Assembly: GCA_020630975.1 (NCBI GenBank)
Contig: JAHDID010000011.1
Span: 1 to 64,000, forward strand
Length of the DNA stretch: 64,000 nt
Source: Verrucomicrobiota bacterium
Lineage (GTDB): Bacteria > Verrucomicrobiota > Verrucomicrobiia > Verrucomicrobiales > DEV007
Reading direction: 5' to 3'
Positions within the stretch are counted from its first letter, which is position 1. Every line of letters begins with the position of its first letter. Made by a program: the position numbers and the translations under genes. Positions 18,424 through 26,598 of the stretch are shown piece after piece. The notes below the pieces were generated by a model that worked only from the letters and a program-made list of their open reading frames with translations, was not told where the DNA came from and did not search any database.

Positions 18424-20631
18424 TCACTCGCCAAACTTATCCTCTAGCATCTGTGCAGCATTGCCGAACCCACGCTCAGCGGCCGACTGCAGATATTGCT
18501 TAGCTAGCTCCCGATCTCGCGGCACGTCGAGGCGATTGCTATACAGCGTGTCTCCGAGTACATACTGAGCCAGAGACGAGTCTTCCACCGAGGCCTGCAA
18601 TAGCTTCATTCCCCGATCTCTATCCTCGGGCCAGTTCGGGCGATTGATGATCTTGCTCACCTTGTAATGAGCGATATTCACCAACAACCATCCCTTCATC
18701 GCTTGGGCAAAAGGATTACCTAGATCGGCAGAGTAACTCAGTGCTCGATCTGCGGCATCGCTGATATCCCCAGGGCTATAGCCTCGCTGACAGGCGGAAA
18801 AGTGTAGAAAACCGAGGACATTTTGAGCAAACACATGCTTTGGCATCTCGAGCTGATCAAAATCCACCTGCCTATCTGAGTGTAGATCGCGAAACAACTG
18901 CGAGATCGCCTCGACCGCAGCAGCATCAGTATTCCCCAACTCTAACGCCGCTTGGATCGCCAGATTTTCGATCTCGTCTCGCTGCGCCTGATCTATCCTA
19001 GTCAGTATTGCCCCCGCCTCGGTATAACCATCAAAGGCGGCATCCAAAATCGTCTTGCGATGCCTCTGCACTTTTTCCCGAAAGTCCTGCGTCTCGGTAG
19101 CTCTAGCTGTCTCACGCTCTTGGGCCGTGTCGGACTGAGTGCCGCGCTTGATCCAGTCGCTGACTATTTTTTCAAAATCCGCCTTCGCGAAGCCAGGCTG
19201 CAGATGCTGATACAAAGGCACCAGCGGATAGCTCGTGCGGCTCAGCGCTGTCTCGAAAAAAGGGTGCTCTGCCGTGTAGTGTAGCCAAAAGTGACAGAGT
19301 GCCAACCACTCACTGGCCAGCTGCGGATCTCGCTCGCCCACGTAGCGGGCCAGCTCGTCGCGGTCGATCTCGTAGGGCATGTAGCGAAACTGTGCACCCT
19401 CGCCTAAAGGCTGCTCCAGCAGATGCTGCCAGTCGCCCTCGCGATCGGGACCGTAGCGATTCAGTCGAGTCCAGCCATGGATCTTTAGCTCCGCCCCAGT
19501 GGTATTAGCCACTTCAAAGGCATTCAGCGCGCTATTCCGAAATGACCCTACCGCATACACCACTCCACCGCTGATCTCGATGTAGTCGGGATTCTGCGGA
19601 GTCGCGACCACAGCATTGATCGCATCGATTGCCTCGGAGACAGTGGTCGGCGCTCCGGTCGCAGGATTGTGACGCGCCACTCGCCAGGTCGTAGCATTAG
19701 TCTCAGTCTGAAATGCCAGCTGCGCTGTGCTGCTCTCGATCCGCCGCGCTGTCTGCTGACGCATCGCGATCTCATCGATTTGGTTATTCTGATTGGTCGC
19801 ACGACCATTCGACCGCTCGATGGCCAGCACCAGCTCGCCAGCCTCAAGCGCATCTAGGATCTGTTCACTCTGGGTAGTCGACAGCATCGCGCGAAATCTG
19901 ACCGGATAGCCCGATGGCCGATTCCCCGGTACCTCAAAAGTCTGGATCTGTTCCCCACCCACGTAGCACATCGCCTCCGCACGAGTCTGACGCGCAGCTG
20001 TCTGCACAGGGATAGAGAAATTGGAAAACTGATAAGCAGCATCCGTCTCGTTGAAAAACTCTACGGTAAACTCGATATGCCGATTTTTGATCGCACGCTG
20101 CTTCTCCAGCTTTTGGAAGGTCGAACGGATCTGCTTGACCGTATTGGTGCGCTCCTTGGTCTTGCTGATATCGAAGGAAGCCGCCAGATGGCTCTGAGTT
20201 TTGAAGCCATCACCTGATTTCTTCAGCAGATTGCCACCGGGAATCAGCGAGAGAAAGACCGAAGCCGGATCGGCATTGAACCCAAAACTGCCTCCACCTC
20301 CGATACCCAATCCACCGCCGATGGTGTAGGACGTCTTATTCTGCGACTGATCTTCATCCGTGGTGCTACCGCCAGATTTATCGATCTGCGACTGATCCAG
20401 ATCCCACCCCACAGTGACATCGCTCACCCACCAGGAAAATGCCGGCGCATCGGGCACCAGAGGGTGCTGATCGACATCGTCAGTGAGCCCATCGCCATCC
20501 GAGTCGGTGGCAGGAGCTACCTGCGGGGCCGGCACAGGCACTGCTAAGGCAGGACTCGTAGGTGGCTCAGCAAAAAGAGATGGCGTGGAGCACAGCAGGG
20601 CTGTAGCAAAAAGACAGGCAGAAGTCTTCAT
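18424..20631 (-). CDS. Large exported protein with Ca-binding thrombospondin-type-3 motif and C-terminal Sel1-like repeats
   Basis: 735 residues from ATG 20631 (signal peptide MKTSACLFATALLCSTPSLF; an upstream in-frame start at 20661 would bury it). Near the mature N-terminus is a Ca-binding loop DSDGDGLTDDVDQHPL. A Gly/Ser-rich stretch and a beta-rich middle of about 400 residues follow. The C-terminal 130 residues contain Sel1-like helical repeats (ALSYSADLGNPFAQAMKGWL ... YLQSAAERGFGNAAQML). Sel1 repeats are usually protein-protein scaffolds. I do not recognise the middle region. Likely periplasmic or surface-bound. Confidence 0.65.
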   Translation of the reverse strand: MKTSACLFATALLCSTPSLFAEPPTSPALAVPVPAPQVAPATDSDGDGLTDDVDQHPLVPDAPAFSWWVSDVTVGWDLDQSQIDKSGGSTTDEDQSQNKTSYTIGGGLGIGGGGSFGFNADPASVFLSLIPGGNLLKKSGDGFKTQSHLAASFDISKTKERTNTVKQIRSTFQKLEKQRAIKNRHIEFTVEFFNETDAAYQFSNFSIPVQTAARQTRAEAMCYVGGEQIQTFEVPGNRPSGYPVRFRAMLSTTQSEQILDALEAGELVLAIERSNGRATNQNNQIDEIAMRQQTARRIESSTAQLAFQTETNATTWRVARHNPATGAPTTVSEAIDAINAVVATPQNPDYIEISGGVVYAVGSFRNSALNAFEVANTTGAELKIHGWTRLNRYGPDREGDWQHLLEQPLGEGAQFRYMPYEIDRDELARYVGERDPQLASEWLALCHFWLHYTAEHPFFETALSRTSYPLVPLYQHLQPGFAKADFEKIVSDWIKRGTQSDTAQERETARATETQDFREKVQRHRKTILDAAFDGYTEAGAILTRIDQAQRDEIENLAIQAALELGNTDAAAVEAISQLFRDLHSDRQVDFDQLEMPKHVFAQNVLGFLHFSACQRGYSPGDISDAADRALSYSADLGNPFAQAMKGWLLVNIAHYKVSKIINRPNWPEDRDRGMKLLQASVEDSSLAQYVLGDTLYSNRLDVPRDRELAKQYLQSAAERGFGNAAQMLEDKFGE

Positions 20632-20711
20632 AGAAATACTAACAGGCTCAATAAGGATCACCGTTGTCAGATAACCAAACGTTCGACACGGTCATTCATT
20701 GCATATTCTCC

Positions 20712-21311
20712 CTAGGAAAATTCACCCATAGAGAGCCCGACGATCGCCAAGATGATATAAAGTATAATCATCAAAACCGTAAATCCCAAACCAATCGCTG
20801 TCATGATACCCAAAATTTTGATCGCCAGTGAGATACGCTCCTGAGCCGTTTCAAATGAGGCCTGATCGCCGCTCACCTGAGCGATCTGGAGAGAATCCGC
20901 AGCCTGCATCAAAATGCGCCCCTGCCAGATGAATACCCACCCAAATATCGCGTAGACAATCGTGACACAGTAAAGGATGCCAATGACCATCCAAACCACG
21001 CCCACGAATTTCAGCCACTTCTGGTTTTGCCCTAAGAATGATGACAAATGCCGAATCGCTGCCGGATCGACATTCTGCCGCCCTGCTGGAGCAGGCGTAT
21101 TCATCGCCCTAGGAGCTTGGTAAGGATCGCTCGCCACTGCGAGGTCTGCTTTAGGACCTGAAAAAATAGACGAATAAGGGGCCCATTCGGTCATAGTCTC
21201 GTTCCAGACGAGAGTATTAGGTATGATCCCACCTTGATCGAAAAGCTTGCGAAGCTCTTCCTCAGAGGTTTCGACTTTGTCATTGTCTGCATTTACGTAG
21301 TGCCACTTCAT
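20712..21311 (-). CDS. GYF_2/DUF4339 domain membrane protein
   Basis: 199 residues. The N-terminal 50 (MKWHYVNADNDKVETSEEELRKLF...NTLVWNETMTEWAPYSSI) match the GYF_2/DUF4339 fold, thought to bind proline-rich or partner peptides in the cytoplasm. A linker with Pro/Ala follows, then two membrane regions (FVGVVWMVIGILYCVTIVYAIF and IMTAIGLGFTVLMIILYIIL). Proteins like this are common in PVC and Bacteroidetes genomes with no assigned process. It is flanked by same-strand genes at distances that allow co-transcription. Confidence 0.7.
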   Translation of the reverse strand: MKWHYVNADNDKVETSEEELRKLFDQGGIIPNTLVWNETMTEWAPYSSIFSGPKADLAVASDPYQAPRAMNTPAPAGRQNVDPAAIRHLSSFLGQNQKWLKFVGVVWMVIGILYCVTIVYAIFGWVFIWQGRILMQAADSLQIAQVSGDQASFETAQERISLAIKILGIMTAIGLGFTVLMIILYIILAIVGLSMGEFS

Positions 21312-21381
21312 ATCAACATGATATCTCAGAGCGGAATAAGCCTATAGGCAAGAGAGAAGTTTCGCCCTTCGCAAAACTACC

Positions 21382-22101
21382 TCACACCGACATACCCCAG
21401 TCAGCCTTGCGGCCGCGAGTATCGATGTGGATGAAGCTCGAGTACACCCCGATACCTCCGGTAAAAACGCCCTCCTCGCGCAGCTTTTGCGCAGCCTTAG
21501 CCGCTTCTTTTGGGGAGCAGGCATAGACCAGGTCCAACGCCATATTCTTGGTGTGGTAAGAGTTGCTCACCGCACCGGAGCACTCCGCATTGTAGTGGCG
21601 GCTACGGTAAGCCGAATTGATCATTCGCAGTGGCACACCCAGCTCCTCCCGGATCGCGTCTGCAGCCAGCAGCGCCTCGCTCAGTCGCTTCCACGTGCGC
21701 TGAGGTGGCAGTTCATTGGGGATGCCGTTGCGGATATTCCGATGCGGGCGAATCACCTCGGTGGCAGAGATGTACTTCAAGCCCAGAGAGGCGATGAAGG
21801 CACGGTACTCATCTTCATTCTCCAGCTTACCCTTCTGCACCCCATTTTTCACTCCAGGGATCCGACGAGGGGCTTCACGGGCGATAGACTCCTCAAACTT
21901 ATCGAGCAACCGGCCCACTAGGCTGCGAGCTTTTCCCAGAAAGAAATCAAAAGCACTGACAAACACGCTCAGAATAGCCACACAAACGCCTCCCACAGCT
22001 GCAGCGCGCAAAAACTTGCGCCTGATCATCCCTGACGAGCTTTTGGCCTGCTCATCCGGTGTGGGCTCCTGTTCAGTTGATTCTTCGTCGTTGGTCTCCA
22101 T
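21382..22101 (-). CDS. Tat-exported M15-family (YcbK/DUF882-like) peptidase
   Basis: 239 residues. After about 25 polar residues comes a twin-arginine signal (MIRRKFLRAAAVGGVCVAIL), so export would use the Tat pathway (tatC is at 118-1914). The C-terminal domain is a LAS-type zinc peptidase of the M15/DUF882 kind. It has the conserved INSAYRS, then SYHTKNMALDL with the His and Asp ligands, and FIHIDTR with the last His ligand. Relatives cleave peptidoglycan cross-links or stem peptides. The gene lies downstream of the hairpin terminator at 22190-22292, so it needs its own promoter. Confidence 0.8.
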   Translation of the reverse strand: METNDEESTEQEPTPDEQAKSSSGMIRRKFLRAAAVGGVCVAILSVFVSAFDFFLGKARSLVGRLLDKFEESIAREAPRRIPGVKNGVQKGKLENEDEYRAFIASLGLKYISATEVIRPHRNIRNGIPNELPPQRTWKRLSEALLAADAIREELGVPLRMINSAYRSRHYNAECSGAVSNSYHTKNMALDLVYACSPKEAAKAAQKLREEGVFTGGIGVYSSFIHIDTRGRKADWGMSV

Positions 22102-22189
22102 CGCGGTATCTACATCAGTCGTTGCGATTCCCCGCTTCGCAACCCCCGCTATTTTGACCTAAGGCCCTGCAATTTATGCAAAATTACCC

Positions 22190-22292
22190 AAAAAAATCGA
22201 ATAGGATGCGTTTGGCACATCGGCCTCACAGACCTCTACAGGGAAGTGGGGAGACCCAGAGACCGAGTGCCAGGAACGCAAATCCTATCCGA
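22190..22292 (-). terminator. Long structured hairpin with U-run: terminator of the ECF/CsgG operon or small RNA
   Basis: Arms pair over 25 bp. TCG (22197-22199) pairs with CGA (22290-22292); then, after a mismatch, ATAGGAT/ATCCTAT (22201-22207/22282-22288). Next are GCGTT/AACGC, TGGCAC/GTGCCA and TCGG/CCGA (22220-22223/22263-22266). An inner hairpin TGGG-GAGA-CCCA lies at 22247-22258 as read on the plus strand. On the minus strand the stem is followed by seven T (22196-22190). It begins about 45 bases past the stop of the CsgG-like gene. Such a long, interrupted stem is unusual for a plain terminator and could be a stable small RNA. Confidence 0.7.
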
Positions 22293-22338
22293 GAGGAACA
22301 ACAGCCGTGTTTCCGACGGGTTGAAAAAATGAAGTCAC

Positions 22339-23274
22339 TTACCGAGCCAGGCGCTTGATCATCCGCTCGGCCAAAATCAGGCCTATCTTCTGCAGCGCCG
22401 ATTTGGCAGCCACATTCTCAGCTAGATCGACAGCCACCTCTGTCTGCCTATCGACAGACACCAGTTCGTCACTATTATCAAAATGCTTTATCTCTGCACG
22501 GGCTCGACACGAGATCAGCTGCCCACGTTGCGCAGCTCTTTCCGAAAAGGCTTCACCTATGATCCGAATAGCGGCCTCGGACTGTTCCTCAGTGATGTCG
22601 TAGCCGAGCTTCTCAAAAACCATCAGCATCTCAGTCTCCACAGCAGGGTCAGGTATGACTTGGGATAGATGCTCTTCAGATACCGACACATATACTTTTA
22701 CACCTTTACCCTTATCTCCTATCACTTCCTTTAGTCGCTCCAAAAACTCCTCTTCGGTCTCGACATCAGCTACCAGAGATTCTCGTTTATCCACCACGAT
22801 TTGGCCTATCTTTTCACTCAGCCCCATCACCGCTCCATCTAGCTCATCTTCGCTGATGAACTTGGCCGTCTCGCCAAACACACGACTGGTCTCGACTCCT
22901 ATGACCTTAGCTACGATGTAGTTCTGCTTGCCTACTGGAAAGACCCGTCCTGTCACGATGGCTTTCGCTCCGGTGATCTGTCCGATCTGGGCAGCGGACT
23001 CATTGCTCACCGTGCCGGATAGGGAGAGTTCGAGTTCGCCCAGCGAGGTCTCTAGATCGGCCCGCTCGACAATCAACAAGCCATCTTGAGCGCTCATCAT
23101 TGCACCGAGCAGGAGACTCACTTTTTCTCCCATATCCTTCACTTGGTCTCCCTTCTCATCGAAGTTCATCACCGCCACGGATAGAGGTTCTTCAAATCGA
23201 TCTTCTTCTTGGGCAAAAAGAGTCGATAGCAGCAGGGGGAAGATACTAATCGCTATTAGGTATATCAGTTTCAT
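22339..23274 (-). CDS. CsgG/LpoB-like exported protein
   Basis: 311 residues with a signal peptide (IYLIAISIFPLLLSTLFAQ). The domain at about 30-160 has the CsgG/curli-assembly-like fold pattern: SVAVMNFDEKGDQ, then SLLLGAMMSAQDGLLIVERADLE and AIVTGRVFPVGKQNYIVAKVI. The C-terminal half is a second alpha/beta region (MLMVFEKLGYDITEEQSEAAIRII). Family members form outer-membrane export channels (CsgG) or activate cell-wall synthases (LpoB). It lacks a lipobox Cys, so it is probably periplasmic. Its start overlaps the stop of the previous gene by 4 bases; it is the last gene of the ECF operon. Confidence 0.7.
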   Translation of the reverse strand: MKLIYLIAISIFPLLLSTLFAQEEDRFEEPLSVAVMNFDEKGDQVKDMGEKVSLLLGAMMSAQDGLLIVERADLETSLGELELSLSGTVSNESAAQIGQITGAKAIVTGRVFPVGKQNYIVAKVIGVETSRVFGETAKFISEDELDGAVMGLSEKIGQIVVDKRESLVADVETEEEFLERLKEVIGDKGKGVKVYVSVSEEHLSQVIPDPAVETEMLMVFEKLGYDITEEQSEAAIRIIGEAFSERAAQRGQLISCRARAEIKHFDNSDELVSVDRQTEVAVDLAENVAAKSALQKIGLILAERMIKRLAR

Positions 23275-24068
23275 TTACTGGTTAGTTGTTTTATGATGTT
23301 TGTTAATGCGAGTTGCGTTCCTGCATTGGTGGAGAAATCTTTCATCCATGTGGCCCCGAGGTGGATCACCCACCCCTGACCTCGCTGGTAGCTTATCGGA
23401 TGCACCTGAAAGCGACTTCCATCGGGCTTTTCAAATAAGATCAAAAATTGGCCCTCCATTAATTCTGTAGGCACAGTGAAATTCCTGCGGTCTTCGCCAT
23501 CGCGGAAGTAGATAAACCACAACCCCGCCCAAGCGCCCAAATCATGGATCGCTGAGGCTGGCTCCGCTATCACTCTCAGCTCCCTATCACGGAAGGCATC
23601 TGCCACAGCCTCCGCATCGGAGTGGCGAATCGAATAAACCTCAGACAACGCAGGTAGCATATCGTCTTCTACAGCGTGTATGAATATCGTTTTCTTTGCA
23701 TCACCACCATCGACTTGTGCCTGTATGGCCACTTGCGTTGGTGCCTTAAATTCCGGAACTTCTACCGATAACCTTGCTACAGACAGACCGCCACGGCGCT
23801 CGACAGTTCCTGCCTCCACGACCTGACCCAATGGCAGAAACTGCTCACCCACCCGCTGAAAAATCTGAGTCAACACCTTGGCCCCATCCAACTGAGTAGC
23901 ACCACCCGGCACGATCACATCGGCCTCATATCGATCACCGAAGAAACACGCCCTGGGCACGGCCTCCATCGAGACCGACGCGCTATCCCTAGTCACGATC
24001 ATCTCTTGCCCCGCCCCGAGGATGGGAAGCACGCAGGAGAAAAATATGGTAGATAAAGCCCGATTCAT
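23271..24068 (-). CDS. Hypothetical exported protein of the ECF sigma operon
   Basis: 265 residues with a signal peptide (LSTIFFSCVLPILGAG). The rest alternates beta-rich segments (YEADVIVPGGATQL, RLSVEVPEFKAPTQVAIQAQV) with a C-terminal region containing WAGLWFIYFRDGEDRR and WVIHLGATWMKDF. I do not recognise a family. It overlaps the CsgG-like gene by 4 bases and lies 22 bases after the anti-sigma candidate, so the four genes are almost surely one operon. A partner of the CsgG-like protein is the natural guess. Confidence 0.6.
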   Translation of the reverse strand: MNRALSTIFFSCVLPILGAGQEMIVTRDSASVSMEAVPRACFFGDRYEADVIVPGGATQLDGAKVLTQIFQRVGEQFLPLGQVVEAGTVERRGGLSVARLSVEVPEFKAPTQVAIQAQVDGGDAKKTIFIHAVEDDMLPALSEVYSIRHSDAEAVADAFRDRELRVIAEPASAIHDLGAWAGLWFIYFRDGEDRRNFTVPTELMEGQFLILFEKPDGSRFQVHPISYQRGQGWVIHLGATWMKDFSTNAGTQLALTNIIKQLTSK

Positions 24069-24090
24069 CGCAGTTAAGTTCTCAAAAAAA

Positions 24091-24699
24091 TCACATAGTC
24101 AGCGCATCAATAGTTAGCTGGTCATTCTCGATGACCGAAGCCGGCCCCGTCACGATGTAGTTGCCCCCAGCACCCTCGAGTATTTCAAACTGGCGGTCAC
24201 TACCGATCGAAAACCTACCGCCCGAGGTCGTAATGACCGAAACCGGCAAACGAGTCTGAGGATCAACAAAGTGGAACAAACGATATGGCGCTCCAGTATC
24301 TGAGCGCTGCCCATCAGCGAGGAACCACTTCACATCACCCTGATCGACGACCACTGCCTCGATCTGATTGCCAAACAGATCGCGCCCATTGGCGAGCAAA
24401 GCTGCGGCATCACCAGCTGGCAGCGCCTGGACGACAGCGAGGGATGCCGCGCTTGAGGGAGACTCTCCGGGTTGGGGGCGCAAAAGTAGTCCTGCGATGA
24501 AGCCCGTCATCACCAGCACTGCAGCCAGTAGCAGATTTCGCTGCAGGTGTACACGACGGTTGGCGTGAGTTTTGCGAAATGCATCCAGCGCTGCCGCTCG
24601 CGCCAGCTCCTGAGCTACCGGATCAGCGGCATGACTAGGCGGCTGCCCGAGCAGCTCCGCCAGTTCGCGGTTTGGGTCTTCTGGTGAATTGGCATTCAT
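24091..24699 (-). CDS. Single-pass membrane protein, probable anti-sigma factor
   Basis: 202 residues. A cytoplasmic N-terminal part (about 1-50, ending in KTHANRRVHLQR), one membrane helix (NLLLAAVLVMTGFIAGLLL) and a beta-rich extracytoplasmic domain of about 130 residues. This topology and the 4-base overlap with the sigma gene are typical of anti-sigma factors. The zinc anti-sigma motif (HxxxCxxC) is absent, and the sequence does not match a family I know, so the call rests on position and topology. The outer domain contains FEILEGAGGNYIVTGPASV, which resembles FecR-like ends. Confidence 0.6.
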   Translation of the reverse strand: MNANSPEDPNRELAELLGQPPSHAADPVAQELARAAALDAFRKTHANRRVHLQRNLLLAAVLVMTGFIAGLLLRPQPGESPSSAASLAVVQALPAGDAAALLANGRDLFGNQIEAVVVDQGDVKWFLADGQRSDTGAPYRLFHFVDPQTRLPVSVITTSGGRFSIGSDRQFEILEGAGGNYIVTGPASVIENDQLTIDALTM

Positions 24700-25265
24700 G
24701 TGGCAGATTTCCTTTCTGTTTCAGCGATCTGGCGCAGCGTTTTGACAGCCTCGGACACTCGCCAGGAGATCGTGCCCTCGGCGCAGCCCATCACTTGACT
24801 GGCCTCGCGATGGTTCAGCCCCTGCAGGTACACGAGCGAGATAGCTTCGCGGGATGCATCGTCGAGCTGGTCCATCCAGTCGTAGATAGATTCCGCCGTA
24901 TTGTGGCTCGCCGGTACTAGGTGAGGCGTGGTGGATTTCTCCTCGACCAGCGCCAGATGTAGCTTTTGGTCACGCGAGTTTTTACGCCGCGCATCATGGA
25001 TACTATTGCGGGCGATCTGGTAGAGCCAGGCCCGCAAATGCTGCGGTTGTTTCAGCTGGTGTATTTTCCTCGCGGCTTTCACAAAGATCAGTTGGGTTAG
25101 GTCAGCGATATCCAGATCGCTGTTTTCACTTTGATTCGTCACAAAGCCGAAGATCTCAGGGTAAAACCGATCAAAAATTTCGGCGAAAGCATCCTCGCAT
25201 CCCTTCTTAGCCTTTCGAGCTATATCGGTGTGGTCTGAGCTATCCTGTGGTGAGAGTTCCGGCAT
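24696..25265 (-). CDS. RNA polymerase ECF sigma factor
   Basis: 189 residues. Sigma region 2 (EDAFAEIFDRFYPEIFGFV ... LTQLIFVKAARKIHQL, then LRAWLYQIARNSIHDARRK) and region 4 (REAISLVYLQGLNHREASQVMGCAEGTISWRVSEAVKTL) are both present. It would direct polymerase to the promoter of its own operon and perhaps other envelope genes. The next gene overlaps by 4 bases and encodes the probable anti-sigma factor. I could not identify its target promoter with confidence. Confidence 0.92.
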   Translation of the reverse strand: MPELSPQDSSDHTDIARKAKKGCEDAFAEIFDRFYPEIFGFVTNQSENSDLDIADLTQLIFVKAARKIHQLKQPQHLRAWLYQIARNSIHDARRKNSRDQKLHLALVEEKSTTPHLVPASHNTAESIYDWMDQLDDASREAISLVYLQGLNHREASQVMGCAEGTISWRVSEAVKTLRQIAETERKSAT

Positions 25266-25454
25266 TTAGTGTCTTTGCAGGGGAGACAGCCTAGCATGAA
25301 AGATCCTTGGTGTTTTATCTAAGATTTTTCAGCCATAACACTCCATAAAGCCTACCATCAAAGGTTCGTCATCCCATCGACCTCCTTCTTCTCCGAGCAC
25401 AGGGTTCACAGATTGAGCTTGTTGTTGCTCATATAAGTGGGCAAGATCATTGCC

Positions 25455-26408
25455 ATGATTCGACCACTCCTTGCCCCACTGTTTCTGATCCCGTTCTGCC
25501 TAGTGACGCTCGCACAGGCCGAGCCACCCTCTACAGTAGCAGTAGACACACAGCAGCTAAAACACCCGGTGAAAGCCTGCCTCTTTGAGGTGACTGGCAA
25601 CGGACTCACCCAGCCCAGCTACCTATTTGGCACCATTCATCTAGGCCAAAAAAATGTCGTGACGCTCCACCCCACAGCACAAGGCGCATACGATACCTCA
25701 GACGCCGTCTACACCGAGATCGACATGGATACCAAGTCTCAGATGGCCATAGCGCCACTCCTGATGCGGACGGATGGAAAGACCCTGACCGAAGCCCTCG
25801 GCGCAGACCTCGCTGGCGATGTGCAGGAAGTGCTCTCCTCGATCAACCCCGCCCTCACCCTAGCCGCATTCGACCGTATGAAGACCTGGGTGCTAGCCGC
25901 CACACTACCCATCCTCGAGATGCAACTGACCCAAAAACTCCCCCTCGATGCCCGGCTCTATCAAGACGCTATAGCCGCTGGCAAGACCGTCGGCGCTCTA
26001 GAGACGGCCGAAAGCCAGGCGACGCTCTTCGACCAATTTTCGGAGGACGATCTACAAGCCATGCTCAAAGACACCGTGAAAGTGATGCAGGAAGACAGCG
26101 ATGCCGAAGTCGACTCAATCACCAAACTGCTGAATGTCTATCTGACCGGCGACATCCATGAGATAGGAGCCTTCGTCAATGCCGAGATGGCCAAAGCCGA
26201 TACCAACCCAGACTTCACCAAGCGCCTGATGAAAGCCCTGCTCGACGATCGTAACGTAAAAATGGCCGACAAGATCGATGAATTCCTCCAACAAGCCACC
26301 GACCAGAGCCACTTCTTCGCAGTCGGCGCCGCCCACTACACCGGAGAGACCGCTATCCAGACACTACTCGAAAAGCAAGGCTACCAGATAGCGCCTAAGT
26401 TTGATTGA
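25455..26408 (+). CDS. TraB/GumN family exported protein
   Basis: 317 residues from ATG 25455 (an in-frame GTG lies 18 bases upstream). Signal peptide LLAPLFLIPFCLVTLAQA. The TraB/GumN domain fills the rest. It has the N-terminal SYLFGTIHLGQ with the conserved GTIH motif, a Glu-containing YTEIDMD, and a C-terminal HFFAVGAAHYTGETAIQTLLEKQGY. The fold is related to TIKI metalloproteases; a peptidase activity is possible but unproven for bacterial members. Probably periplasmic. It is divergent from the ECF sigma operon. Confidence 0.85.
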   Translation: MIRPLLAPLFLIPFCLVTLAQAEPPSTVAVDTQQLKHPVKACLFEVTGNGLTQPSYLFGTIHLGQKNVVTLHPTAQGAYDTSDAVYTEIDMDTKSQMAIAPLLMRTDGKTLTEALGADLAGDVQEVLSSINPALTLAAFDRMKTWVLAATLPILEMQLTQKLPLDARLYQDAIAAGKTVGALETAESQATLFDQFSEDDLQAMLKDTVKVMQEDSDAEVDSITKLLNVYLTGDIHEIGAFVNAEMAKADTNPDFTKRLMKALLDDRNVKMADKIDEFLQQATDQSHFFAVGAAHYTGETAIQTLLEKQGYQIAPKFD

Positions 26409-26598
26409 ACCTGTTAGAGCTAGGACTTCACCACCTAGGGCGGCAAACAACGATTCATCAAACATTGGCAGCGGCTCCAGCCTCTATGGGACACTCGAGG
26501 CTACATTCCGCAAACAGCTACATCTCCAACTTTTAGAATTTTCTTTCCCCATTTACGTCTTTTGCAGTCAGGCCTAGCCTGCTATTACGATCTATCAG

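Noticed and set aside
22190-22292. Signal-recognition-particle (4.5S) RNA
   Set aside because: The size and hairpin shape fit, but the nearly invariant domain IV sequence with the GGAA loop and AAGCAGC is not present on either strand.
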